From CAYLRY01 sp964386535 (GTDB lineage: Bacteria > Chloroflexota > Dehalococcoidia > Dehalococcoidales > UBA3254), in assembly GCA_964386535.1 (NCBI GenBank), contig CAYLRY010000041.1, forward strand, positions 1 through 27,154: a DNA stretch of 27,154 bases, given 5' to 3'. The notes under the pieces were generated by a model that was not told the origin of the DNA, searched no databases, and saw only the letters and a program-made list of their open reading frames with translations. Numbering within the stretch: position 1 is the stretch's first letter; the number at the start of each line of letters is the position of its first letter. This document shows positions 15,371 to 24,555 of the stretch, piece after piece. The position numbers and the translations under genes were made by a program.

Positions 15371-18300
15371 TTATACCAGAGCTTCGCTGCAGATAATCCT
15401 GGGAATATCCTGTTCTTCAGCCTGCAAAATGCGGCGGTCCAGCCAATCCCGCATATTATGTTTATAATAAATTTCGGTCAGTGATTTGAATAAGCTTTCT
15501 CCGGTGCAGCCATTATGGCGCAGCTTATTAAGCTCCTGCCTGACTGCCAGCGTAAGCGTCCCCCGGAAGGCCCTTTCCAGAACATTTAATTGCCCTCTTA
15601 GATCTTCATCCCTGGCATTGCCGAACATCAACCTCAGCTCCCTCAACACATATCTCTGTCCATGGCTTAAGGACAAAGAGTGCTCACGTTCAGCCTGGCG
15701 GTGCTTCACCTCTTCAGCGAAGATGCTTTTAACCTTCATGACCTGTGCATTGTATCCCGGCGGCACCTTTTGACCTTCCAGCTCCCAACCGCATTTGATG
15801 GCGCCTAAAATGCGGGGAACATCCCTGGTCACGATAGCGCCCTGCTCATCCAGTTGAAGCAATTGCTGGAAACGGCCAGCCTGGCAGAATACATATAATC
15901 CTTTACTGGCTGAAGGTTTGCCGGTTCTGATGCCATCCCTTAAACTGGCAATTCTTTCATATTCCTCCGGTCTTTCACTCTTGAGCTGGCGTAAAAGCTC
16001 TTCAGCTTCATTAAGGTCTATAAACTCATCTTCCGGGTCTTCGAACAGGCTGAGCTGATGCCCGCTTTTCTTTTCATAGATGGCATACATGGCTTCTTCA
16101 TTCAACCGCTCCGTGCTGTCCAGAATGGCCGAGTCCTCACCAATGGTATCATGGATTTCCTGGATGCGGTTATGCAGCTTCTCTCTCAATCCCAGGTTTT
16201 TATCCAGCCCGGTTTCCGGGAGAAAGTTAAAACCGTAGATAGTATCAAACTCGGAGCCGATGCGGTCAATGCGCCCGAACCGTTGAATAAGCCTGACCGG
16301 ATTCCAGTGCAGATCATAGTTGATGATCTTGTCACAGTCCTGCAAATTCAGACCCTCCGCCAGGACGTCTGTGGCTACCAGAGTATTAATCTCTGTTTCG
16401 CCGCCGGTGAACTGATACTCCGGGTTAGCTCTGGGGGCAAAGCGGCCCACCACCTTTACCTTGCTCTTATCGCCGCTGTAGATGACCTCAATGTCTTTTT
16501 GTGCCCCGCCAGGATTAAGATTATCAAAAAGATAGCGGGCTGTATCAGCATACTGGGTAAAAATCAATCTTTTGCCTTCTTTGAGGGGATCTTCATTCAG
16601 CCGGGTAATCAGTTTCTGAAGTTTAGCGTCTCTATCAGGCGTGATGGGCGCTACCAGCGTTTGTATTTTATCCAGCAAATCAATGTCATGTTCAATGTGC
16701 TCTTTGAGCCTTTCGATATCAAAATCGACCGCCTCATATCTGCCGGAGACATTTTTGAGGGCGTCTATCAAATCCTGCTCTTCCTCAAAATTGGGCTCAT
16801 AGATGATATCCTGGGCTTCTTCACCTGCCGGTACGAATCCCTCCTCCAGGGCAGCCAGAAAACGCCGGTGGATTTTAAGCAGCTTATCAATAGTCTGGCT
16901 GAAAGCAAACACACTGGACTCGAAGCGTTTAAAAAGCAGGACGCGCACCAGTCCTCTGAGATTGGCTCCGGCGTGCTGCAAACCGGCATAAGGCTCCTGC
17001 TTCTGCCTGTTTTTATGCACGTAATGCCAGAGACCGTAACGGGCAAAAGTCAACTGCCCCACCTGAGGTTTGAACGGCTGACCCCGGCCGGGCTTTCCCA
17101 GGTAACCGCGCAACTGCTGGTACAAGCCCTGATAGGTCTCTTCTATGCTGTATTCAATAGTATCCAGTTCGCGACTGGGGAAATACTGGTGCCGTCCACC
17201 AACGATTACATAGGCCTTTCTGGTACCATCCAGGTATTCTTTAAATCGTGAGGGATTAACGGGCTGATGGGTCCCGGCATCAAAGCCATACCATCTCAAG
17301 ATATGATTACGGGTGCGGCGGATTAAAACATTGGACAGCAGGTCCGGCAGCTTTTTATCACCTTTCTCAATAAGCTGGAAGTATTTTTTCAGGTCTGGAG
17401 GGTCTACGGGCAGATCGGTCTTATCATCCTGATGGAAAAGCTTGATCTGGTAGTAGATATCCCAGGCGCTTTTATTGCGGGGGGTAGCGGTCAGGAAACA
17501 GCAGCGCCGGCCGGTGGAAAGGAACTGCTGGACCACTTTATAACGCTGGGTGTCCGGGTAACGCAGGTTATGGCTTTCATCTATCAATACAAAGTCCCGG
17601 TCACGGTATTTAATCTCCTTAAGCAAGAAGTCGTAGGCTCCATTTTCGTTTGCTTTGAGAAATCCCATGGAAAGTATACGGGCGTTAAGCTGATAGGTTT
17701 CATTATAATTTTCCCACATACCGGTCAGGGTAGCCGGGCAAATAATCAACGGGCGGGCATGTTCGGTACGCTCAAAATGCTTAATAATGGCTGCGCCGAT
17801 AAAGGACTTGCCCAGGCCCACCACGTCCGCTACAAACACTCCGCCGTAGTCCTTGATAATCTGAACAGCCTGCCGTACGGCTATTTTCTGAAATGAGGCC
17901 AGCCTGGCGGTTATCTCATCATCCCAGAGAATATCGCTATCATCTTCGCTTTCCAGCCGGTCTTTTACCAGGGTGTACAGGGTCTTCATATAGATATCAT
18001 AAGGCCGGACCGGGGCGGCCGCCCAGGACTGTTTAATCTCCTGCATCAGGGCTTCATCAAAGTCCTGGGCTTCATTCCAGAGTTGATCGAACCAGCGTAC
18101 CAGCTCAGCATGATTATCGTTCCCCTGGACTATGACATTCAGCTCGGTATTATGGGAAACCCCGGAAAGCGTGAGGTTAGAAGAGCCAACAATAGCGATG
18201 CCTGCCTCATGAAGCTGCACCGGCTGACCGGCGGCATCATACAGGGTTTTATAGTCAAAGATATAAGCTTTGGCATGCAGTCGGCCCTTGGTATAGACCT

Positions 18301-18709
18301 TCACCTTCAATCGTTTTTCTTCAATCATTCTGGCCAGGGTATGTACCAGCAGCTCAGCCTCATCACTCTGGTCCATCAACTCCAGGCTGGAGCGCAGATT
18401 GCCGGCTGTCTCTGCGGCCATCTGCCTGGTTTCTGACCGCCTGGGATAAGCCTGTTCTTCAGCTTTATCTTTGACCAGGTCCAGGCGGCGGTAGCCTTCC
18501 GCCAATTGCTCAAGGGTCTCACGATTGGTGGTATTGCCGATGAGCAGCTTGAGCTCCTTAACATCTTTCAGTTTTTCTGCAATACAGGTCAGGCCTGAAA
18601 GGAAGAAATAGCCCACGGCAAAGCGTCCGCATTCGGTAGAACCAAGAATGCTGTTGATATGGTCTACCAGTATCTCTTTGCGGTTGTCGATAATATCATG
18701 CGTGGGCAT
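15371..18709 (-). CDS. PLD-nuclease-domain / SNF2-like DEAD-box helicase fusion
   Basis: A 1112-residue putative defence effector. Residues 1-230 form a phospholipase-D-type domain with the catalytic HxK motif GRLHAKAYIF (about 143-151) and GSSNLTLSG (about 175-183). One HKD motif is visible, so dimerisation would be needed for nuclease activity. Residues ~275-900 are a superfamily 2 SNF2-like ATPase: DVVGLGKS (Walker A, about 295-302), CPATLTGMW, LIDESHNL (motif II as DESH, about 377-380), TATPRNKS, then the second lobe with IFTQYADTARYL, ATDVLAEGLNLQ and RLIQRFGRIDRIGS. A helical C-terminus follows. The ATG is 9 bases after the last codon of the broken HEPN gene, so it is in the same transcript. 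DISARM class 1 has separate SNF2 (DrmD) and PLD (DrmC) proteins; here they are fused. Confidence 0.88.
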   Translation of the reverse strand: MPTHDIIDNRKEILVDHINSILGSTECGRFAVGYFFLSGLTCIAEKLKDVKELKLLIGNTTNRETLEQLAEGYRRLDLVKDKAEEQAYPRRSETRQMAAETAGNLRSSLELMDQSDEAELLVHTLARMIEEKRLKVKVYTKGRLHAKAYIFDYKTLYDAAGQPVQLHEAGIAIVGSSNLTLSGVSHNTELNVIVQGNDNHAELVRWFDQLWNEAQDFDEALMQEIKQSWAAAPVRPYDIYMKTLYTLVKDRLESEDDSDILWDDEITARLASFQKIAVRQAVQIIKDYGGVFVADVVGLGKSFIGAAIIKHFERTEHARPLIICPATLTGMWENYNETYQLNARILSMGFLKANENGAYDFLLKEIKYRDRDFVLIDESHNLRYPDTQRYKVVQQFLSTGRRCCFLTATPRNKSAWDIYYQIKLFHQDDKTDLPVDPPDLKKYFQLIEKGDKKLPDLLSNVLIRRTRNHILRWYGFDAGTHQPVNPSRFKEYLDGTRKAYVIVGGRHQYFPSRELDTIEYSIEETYQGLYQQLRGYLGKPGRGQPFKPQVGQLTFARYGLWHYVHKNRQKQEPYAGLQHAGANLRGLVRVLLFKRFESSVFAFSQTIDKLLKIHRRFLAALEEGFVPAGEEAQDIIYEPNFEEEQDLIDALKNVSGRYEAVDFDIERLKEHIEHDIDLLDKIQTLVAPITPDRDAKLQKLITRLNEDPLKEGKRLIFTQYADTARYLFDNLNPGGAQKDIEVIYSGDKSKVKVVGRFAPRANPEYQFTGGETEINTLVATDVLAEGLNLQDCDKIINYDLHWNPVRLIQRFGRIDRIGSEFDTIYGFNFLPETGLDKNLGLREKLHNRIQEIHDTIGEDSAILDSTERLNEEAMYAIYEKKSGHQLSLFEDPEDEFIDLNEAEELLRQLKSERPEEYERIASLRDGIRTGKPSASKGLYVFCQAGRFQQLLQLDEQGAIVTRDVPRILGAIKCGWELEGQKVPPGYNAQVMKVKSIFAEEVKHRQAEREHSLSLSHGQRYVLRELRLMFGNARDEDLRGQLNVLERAFRGTLTLAVRQELNKLRHNGCTGESLFKSLTEIYYKHNMRDWLDRRILQAEEQDIPRIICSEALV

Positions 18710-18718
18710 AGTTTTCTT

Positions 18719-19156
18719 CTAAATCAGATCAGGATGGTTTTTTCGCAGCCAGTCTTCCAGGATAACCCGCAATCTGATGGCTAATTCAATCATTTCAGAT
18801 AATTCGGTTTGAGAGACCAGTCCGGTTCTTTCGTAATCGCTTTTATTCCTTTTAAGCCGGAACTGGTTGAAAACAGCAACAGTTTTTGTGTCTGTTTAAA
18901 GGGTGAAAGCCAGAGACTGGATTGTCCAAAAATGGTGTCCTTCGTTAGGAGCCCGGTAGCCGCTGGCAGCCAGAGCAGCTATGGCAACTATCAGAGCAGC
19001 ATTATAGGCTGTAGCAAAGCGTCGATCAATGCTCAGGCCTGTTATTTGAGCGTCTGCCATATCTCTGTCAAAGAGCGAAAACAGCCGGCTGATTTCGGAT
19101 TTACCGGTCTTATGAGTTTTGAACTTGCCCTCAATGACCAGGTCGGCTAAGGTCAT
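18719..19156 (-). pseudogene. HEPN-domain protein (toxin partner of MNT), interrupted by one in-frame TAA
   Basis: The frame begins MTLADLVIEGKFKTHKTG and runs 86 codons through a HEPN-type helix (RRFATAYNAALIVAIAALAASGY) and EGHHFWTIQSLAFTL to TAA at 18896-18898. The same frame then stays open for 58 codons with the expected second half: VFNQFRLKRNKSDYE, the HEPN basic motif region, then TGLVSQTELSEMIELA and LEDWLRKNHPDLI before TAG at 18719. Read through the TAA, the protein would be 145 residues, normal for HEPN. A single base change from CAA, GAA or AAA explains it. The start has AGGAGGGG upstream and overlaps the MNT gene by 26 bases, as in HEPN-MNT toxin-antitoxin pairs. Loss of function is likely; the first half alone lacks the catalytic region. 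Confidence 0.8.
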
Positions 19157-19730
19157 GCTCCCCTCCTATTAAAAAAACTTTTTTTCCTTCGAGGACAGTA
19201 TTTACAAAATGATGGTCAGATTTTACCCTATCTTGGAACTCCTCTACGGGATAGACTACCGGGTTTATTTGCCTGCGAAGCTGCTCCTGAGCCGGACTGA
19301 TAAGGGAGACCGCTTCTCCAAAAGAAATGTCCCCAATTATCATTACATCAATGTCACTTAAGCTGGTTTCCGTTTGAGTGGCAAAAGATCCAAAGATAAA
19401 AGCTGACTTTATTTTCTTTTCGGATGGTTTTAAAGCCGACCTCAGAATATCCGCTACCCCGGCGGTTTTGATCATCAGTCCGTGAAGCTCGTCAAAGATA
19501 GGGCTCTGATGGTTGGCCTGATAATATTTTTGTTTACCAGAAGTAGTCGATACCAGAATTCCTGTTTTCTCCAGGCGGGCCAACTCACGGCTGAGATTAG
19601 TAGAATCCTCTTGAAGCAAGGCGGTAAGCTGGCGAACGAAATAACGTTCGTCAGTGTGGGTGAACAGCCACCCGAGTATTTTAGCTCTAAGTTTCGAGCC
19701 TAACAGTTTTGGTAGAATATCAGTCTGCAT
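19131..19730 (-). CDS. MNT-type nucleotidyltransferase with N-terminal winged helix (antitoxin-like)
   Basis: A 199-residue two-domain protein. Residues 1-90 are an ArsR/MarR-like winged helix (MQTDILPKLLGSKLRAKILGWL, FVRQLTALLQEDSTNLSREL, RLEKTGILVSTTSGKQKYY). Residues ~105-190 are a minimal nucleotidyltransferase with the intact catalytic motif FGSFATQTETSLSDIDVMI (GS...DxD). Such MNT proteins are antitoxins that AMPylate or otherwise neutralise HEPN toxins; the winged helix points to autoregulation. The start at 19730 is used because the promoter and palindrome (19749-19786) lie upstream of it, inside the longer open frame that begins at 19829. No Shine-Dalgarno sequence is visible and the leader would be only about 20 bases. 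Confidence 0.85.
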   Translation of the reverse strand: MQTDILPKLLGSKLRAKILGWLFTHTDERYFVRQLTALLQEDSTNLSRELARLEKTGILVSTTSGKQKYYQANHQSPIFDELHGLMIKTAGVADILRSALKPSEKKIKSAFIFGSFATQTETSLSDIDVMIIGDISFGEAVSLISPAQEQLRRQINPVVYPVEEFQDRVKSDHHFVNTVLEGKKVFLIGGEHDLSRPGH

Positions 19731-19748
19731 TGTAGTAATATTTACTGC

Positions 19749-19773
19749 TATTGCAGTATAGTATACTGCAATA
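19749..19773. promoter_or_regulatory. Perfect 25-bp palindromic operator of the MNT gene
   Basis: Arms TATTGCAGTATA (19749-19760) and TATACTGCAATA (19762-19773) around a single G. The half-site TACTGC/GCAGTA occurs a third time at 19743-19748, giving a second overlapping inverted repeat with a 4-base spacer. The palindrome covers the -10 box and start region of the promoter at 19758-19786. The MNT protein's own winged helix is the obvious candidate binder. Confidence 0.75.
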
Positions 19774-19786
19774 CAAGGATTGTCAA
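19758..19786 (-). promoter_or_regulatory. Promoter of the MNT-HEPN-helicase genes
   Basis: On the minus strand: a perfect TTGACA (19786-19781), a 17-base spacer, and TACTAT (19763-19758, four of six matches). Transcription would start near 19751, about 20 bases before the ATG at 19730. This would let the MNT, HEPN and helicase genes be expressed separately from the methyltransferase genes upstream. Confidence 0.65.
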
Positions 19787-19948
19787 GCATAATCACCTTG
19801 TTCTTTAGATGAGTGGGTACAGCTTTCATTCATCTGATTTCCGTACGTCAACAGGATAATTTCAGGCTCACCCCTCATATAACTGTTAGATAAATGAATA
19901 AGACGATCTATTTGATTGCCCCGGGGCATTTGACAAACAATGGATTAA

Positions 19949-20167
19949 TTAATATCTTATTATTATAATCACGATGAGAGGCCAACCAAAGGGTTTCGTC
20001 CCGCGGTAATGCCTCTTTTTTTCCAGCTTGCCTTCCCGGTCAAAATCAACAATAATACCTTCCCGGACTTCATCGCTTTCTGCTACAGATTCATCCCGAA
20101 AAATAAGGTCGAGGGTATTAGTCTCCGTATCATCAATAACTTTCATGCAAGCTTCATCGATCGACAT
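19949..20167 (-). CDS. DUF2283-like small protein
   Basis: Residues 8-50 (MKVIDDTETNTLDLIFRD...VAESDEVREGIIVDFDREGKL) match the pattern of DUF2283, a small family often found next to toxin-antitoxin genes: KxxYDxExDALYI...AETxEVxEGVILDYDxxG. The usual ending (VGIEILxAS) is absent. After an A7 run the frame goes to KKRHYRGTKPFGWPLIVIIIIRY, so a frameshift near 20020 is possible. The ATG at 20146 fits the family better than 20167; neither has a good ribosome site. It lies 43 bases after the winged-helix gene. Its role is unknown. Confidence 0.6.
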   Translation of the reverse strand: MSIDEACMKVIDDTETNTLDLIFRDESVAESDEVREGIIVDFDREGKLEKKRHYRGTKPFGWPLIVIIIIRY

Positions 20168-20210
20168 CTATTAATCTTGTATTTTTTGCGCACTCATTTC
20201 AGTCCAGATG

Positions 20211-20771
20211 TTATATTTCTTTATTCTTTAAGGCATTCATGCCTTTTTCGGAAATTTCCCATACGCCCCGCGGGGAATCTGATTTTAAGAGACCTTCCTG
20301 AACCAGAGTATTCCGGCACCACTGAGCATTATTATTCCAACGCTGCATTTTGGGTTGAGATGGTAGAAATTGACGGTCATAATCATTAAGGACCGATTTC
20401 ATTTTATCTTCAATTCGTTCCAAAGCCTTAGCTACCGGAGCTGAACCGCCCATTTCATTAAGCGTTTCAAGAATAGGCTGGCGGAAAGCGTCCTGCGGCG
20501 TTCGCAGCCCGCGGCCCAGGCGTGATGTAATACTTTTCTTCCCCGGTTTTTTCTGAACTTTTGAGCTAAACAGATTTTCCCATTCTTTTTGCAGGTTGCG
20601 GACTTTGCTGCGGAAGTCGGTCAGCCGGGTGGCGTCTTCAATTAACTTTCTGGCTGATTCATAATCGCCCTTTTTAAAAGCACCGGCGCCTTCTGCATTC
20701 AGACTATCCACAACCGATTCCACTTCTTCCAGCACAATCTCAAAGGCGGTAGAGACTTCATTCCGGTCCAT
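20211..20771 (-). CDS. Mrr-N-type winged-helix protein
   Basis: A 186-residue protein. The first half is helical (FEIVLEEVESVVDSLNAEGAGAF...ARKLIEDATRLTDFRSKV) and then basic. The second half (residues ~92-186) is the winged helix seen at the N-terminus of Mrr-type restriction proteins: ILETLNEMGGSAPVAKALERI, MQRWNNNAQWCRNTLVQEGLL, RGVWEISEKG. In those proteins it reads DNA next to a nuclease domain; here no nuclease domain is attached. Such proteins recur beside DNA methyltransferases of restriction-like systems. The ATG starts 2 bases after the methyltransferase stop, so translation is probably coupled, and the two products may act together at DNA. Confidence 0.75.
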   Translation of the reverse strand: MDRNEVSTAFEIVLEEVESVVDSLNAEGAGAFKKGDYESARKLIEDATRLTDFRSKVRNLQKEWENLFSSKVQKKPGKKSITSRLGRGLRTPQDAFRQPILETLNEMGGSAPVAKALERIEDKMKSVLNDYDRQFLPSQPKMQRWNNNAQWCRNTLVQEGLLKSDSPRGVWEISEKGMNALKNKEI

Positions 20772-20773
20772 TG

Positions 20774-23700
20774 TTACCCTTCTTTCTCCAGGCTCCCGGC
20801 TTTTTTCAAACGGGATTCTACAAGATTTATTACTGCTTCATAGACAGCATCTCGTTCGGTTTTAGTTAAACTGATTGCGTCAAATACTATGGAATCTAGA
20901 GTTTTCCTATCAACCATTTTGGATTCTTCTGAAATGGTTCCAATATTTCGTTTAGAAATCGCAAAGCGAGAAACGTACATTCCATTTTTTATCTCTTTAG
21001 AGGGCATATTTAATACATAGAAAGTTTTTATGTCAATACCTTCTGTCTTCAGTGCCCCCTGGCCTAGATTTACTCTACCGTGAAGTTCTCTGTAAAGTAT
21101 TTGTGCCGACCAAGCGAGACTACCCCAAAGTAAGTCATCATCGTATCCTATAATTTCAAATAGATTATGATCAACAATTACATTATGAGCATTCCAAAAA
21201 ACACTCTGACGATCATTATGAATCATCGGCCAAAGAACTTTAGCCCACTTTTTTTCGGGGAAATCATACCAGCGTGATCTTCCCCGACAACTGGGTCTTA
21301 TGTGAAATCCTTGCGTTTCACCCCATTGAATATAAGCTAATGTGGCAGTTCCTTTTAAATCAGCTTTTTCTTTATGGCACACGAAAGCAAAATTTTTAAG
21401 CCTTTGAGGTAAAATATCAACTGATTGGCATTCCCTGGGACTAATTATTACCGGTTTAAGATATTCTTCTTCAATGCCCCATTCCTTTATTTTGTTTTCA
21501 TCTAGATAGAAGAATTCATTGGCACCGGTTTTTATACCAAAACGCACTTCAGCAATATCTCCTAACCTTATCAGCTTCCCTTTTCCCTTTTCCAGTATGG
21601 TCCAGTAAATATCCGGCGCCCGCAGATATTTGCCGCCCCATTTATTGCCAATATAGCGGGCCACCTTGATCAAAGGCCCGGATGACTTTGATTCTTCCGC
21701 TTCGTCCGGCATTTCACAGCCATCGGCTAAAAGCTGTCTCTGCTGTGCCGGGAAGAGCCGGTATTCTTTAGTAGACCTGCGCTCCCGGGCTTCATCTATT
21801 TCCTGAAAAATCACCGGGTCCAGCACATGCTCAAAGGGCGCTTTAAACATGACAAAGCGGGCCAGGTTTTCCAGGCCCCAGTCCTTTTTATCATCCGCCG
21901 AGGATAGAAGAACAATTATTGAGTTCACATCGGCGCTGGCAAAGGTTCTTTTTAGCTGATTATCCAGCACCAGCCTGACCTGGCTATGTTTGAGAAGGAA
22001 TTCCTGCAGATCTGCTCCATATCCCACATCCAGCCAGGAGTTGGAGGTGATAAAACAGAAGGCGCCGTTTTCATTCAATAGAGACAGGCTGCGAAAGTAA
22101 AAGTAGATGTACAGGTCGCTCTTGGCGTCCAGCTTATGAGCCACAGTGTTGGTTTTAGCTTTATATCCAAAGAAGTGGGGGAAAGCCCGGTAGACCGCAT
22201 AAGCCAGCTTTTGTTTGTATAGCTTTTTGTCTTCAGTAATCTGTGCGCCGCAAACCAGCGGGGCTTCAATAACCTCCTGCCGCACGTAGGGAGGATTGCC
22301 GATCACTATGTCAAAACCATCTTTATCCTCTTCAAACACCTCGACAAAGGCGATATCCCAGACAAAGGGGGTCTGCGGACTGGTTTTCAGGGCTTCCGTG
22401 GACTGCTTCAGTTGCTCTAACTCCAGGTTTAAGTCCTCGATTTGCTGCCTGGCTTTGACCGCATCCAGCTCAATTTGAAAAGGTTTTTCCTCTATTTTGC
22501 CATCGAATAGACCGATCCGTTTTTCAGCCGGTCCCTCTATTTTACGGCGCAAGACGCTGATTTCATCCCTGATTTTTTGCTGACGAGCGGTAAGTATTTC
22601 CAGAAATATTCTTTTTTCTTCCGACTGCAGGGCTTCAATGGTGTGAAACTGCCGGTCCGGGGCATTATTATAGAATTTTAGTTTTTCATCCTTGAATTCA
22701 TTTATGGTTCTTTTTAACGTACCGGGAATAAACCGTGACTCTTTATAATGCCCCAAATTGATACCGCCTATCTCCTGCACCAGGCTGTCTCCGCAGCGGA
22801 TTTTAAAGGTGAAATGAGGCAGCAGCGGCTCATTACGGATATGCAGCTCAGCCGGAGAAATGTCAGCATCCACCACCAGAGCCAGCCAGAGTCGCAGCTC
22901 CGCCACGTGGCAGGCCCATTCCATCACATCCACACCATATAAAGACTGGCCGATGATGCGTTTTTTACGGGAAAAAGAGTCTTCGTGTATGCCAAGCTGC
23001 CGGTCAGCCCTTTCAAGCAAATCATCCAGGATATACAGCATGCCAACCAGAAAAGAACCGGAGCCGCAGGCCGGATCAAGCACCGCAGTCTCCTGCAGCC
23101 GCTGATAAACAGGCTGCCAGAGCCCGGCCTCTGAGACAGCCTTATCCGCGTCTGCCTTTTCGTCCGGCTCCAGGGAAAAGACCATCTGATACAGCAGATT
23201 TTTATGCTGGCTGCCAAGATGACCGGCTAAATTGTCCACCAGAGCCAGCCGGCACATCAAGTCGATCTCCGTCCGGGGGGTATAGAAGATGCCGGCTTCT
23301 CCGCGTTCGTCAATCTCATCCGAGACGTTGACCAGAGTCTCATAGACCTTGCCGATCATCTCCGGGTCAACGGCCACCTCTTTATCCAGAGGGCTGTCTT
23401 CCGTGATGGTAAAGTTGTAGCCTTCCAGGACTTTGAAAATCTGAGCAAAACGCTCATCGGATATCAGAGGTTGATATTGCCGGTCCAGCTTACCAGGGCT
23501 GAACAGCCCGCCGTTCAGGAAAGGGGCCAGGGCTAAAATTTCGCTTATTTTTGAAGGGAAATAGCGGTGCCCGCCGTGGAACCCGTTATTAAAAGCTTCA
23601 AAGAAAAGCACGTTCAGCCATTTTTCCACAAAGGTATCGGCAGGCTGACCGGCATCCTGATAGCTTTCCCAAAAGGTCCTCAGAAATTCCCGGTCATGGC

Positions 23701-24555
23701 CCAGCCAGCCTTTGCGCTGGATAAAATACAGAAACATGGTGCGGTTGAGGAATTGCAGGGCATAATCATGCGCCCAGGTCTGGTCTCTGGTCTGATTTTT
23801 CAGATCTTTTTCAAGTATGCGGAAACAGGTCTCATATTCTTTAAAGAACTTTCTGGTGACCGCTTCAACGTCAAAAGCTTCATCGTGGCATTTTTGAATT
23901 GATAAAGGAGATAATCCGAACAGGTCACGACGTGCACTTTCCAGATCAAGCTGGCTGATTCTTTCAGAAGCAGTACGAAGCCGTTCCTCAGGGCTAACGG
24001 TAATACGGCGGAAGAGCCGTCTTTTCTCGGTCTTTTCATCATATTTAACATTAATAAAATGCCAGTAGTTCTGGTCTCTATTTGAAAAGATGAATAAAGC
24101 ATAAGGGTGGTCCCGCAAAAGCCTGGATACTACAGGTCGCTCATGGGTTAAGAGCAGCCTGTCCGAAGACAGACGGTTATATATGACATGAAAAGCCTCA
24201 TCCTGACCGCCCGCAGCAAAGAGGACCGGGTCCTCAGAGAGCGCTCCGGAAGCCGTGGCGCTCCAGCCTGTGCGTGAAAGANNNNNNNNNNNNNNNNNNN
24301 NNNNNNNNNNNNNNNNNNNNNNNNNNNNNNNNNNNNNNNNNNNNNNNNNNNNNNNNNNNNNNNNNNNNNNNNNNNNNNNNNCGGGTCCTCAGAGAGCGCT
24401 CCGGAAGCCGTGGCGCTCCAGCCTGTGCGTGAAAGAGGGGTGTTAATACGGTCATAATTCAGTTCGGACCAGAAAAGCTGCTTCAAGGGCTCCAGGCTTT
24501 TGAGATTCTTAAGGAGATGCAGGATAGTTTCCTGGCGTTCACCGGTAGTGGCCAT
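20774..24555 (-). CDS. Eco57I/PglX-like DNA adenine methyltransferase (large, split by assembly gap)
   Basis: This large class I SAM-dependent N6-adenine DNA methyltransferase is the modification arm of the island. Joined over the gap it is 1208 residues. It has an N-terminal helical region (YALFIFSNRDQNYWHFINVKY), then IFYTPRTEIDLM before the SAM motif I DPACGSGSFL (about 442-451) and LYGVDVMEWACHVAELRL. A coiled-coil insert lies at about 590-670, motif IV NPPYVRQEV at about 702-710, and a C-terminal target-recognition-like half (AEVRFGIKTGANEFFYL) follows. I see no clear PD-(D/E)xK nuclease motif. The ATG at 24555 has CAGGAGG five bases upstream. The break at 24148-24555 is artificial: 55 bases are repeated on both sides of the N run, and removing 155 bases restores one frame. 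Confidence 0.88.
24227..24436. other. Assembly gap with duplicated 55-base flanks
   Basis: 100 N at 24282-24381 lie between identical copies of 55 bases (24227-24281 and 24382-24436), each beginning CGGGTCCTCAGAG and ending TGCGTGAAAGA. This is the mark of two contig ends that overlap but were not merged. Collapsing them removes 155 bases (not a multiple of three) and joins the methyltransferase frame exactly. Confidence 0.9.

Noticed and set aside
16058..17251. Long plus-strand frame of 397 codons antisense to the helicase
   Set aside because: It is the shadow of the helicase gene, whose motifs are unambiguous on the minus strand; no ribosome site or family pattern is present.
19731..19829. 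33-codon N-terminal extension of the MNT gene
   Set aside because: The extension would place the near-consensus promoter and 25-bp palindrome inside the coding sequence, and it lacks protein-like pattern.
20774..24555. Restriction endonuclease domain fused to the methyltransferase (type IIG)
   Set aside because: I could not find a convincing PD-(D/E)xK or other nuclease motif in the N-terminal part, so only the methyltransferase role is claimed.
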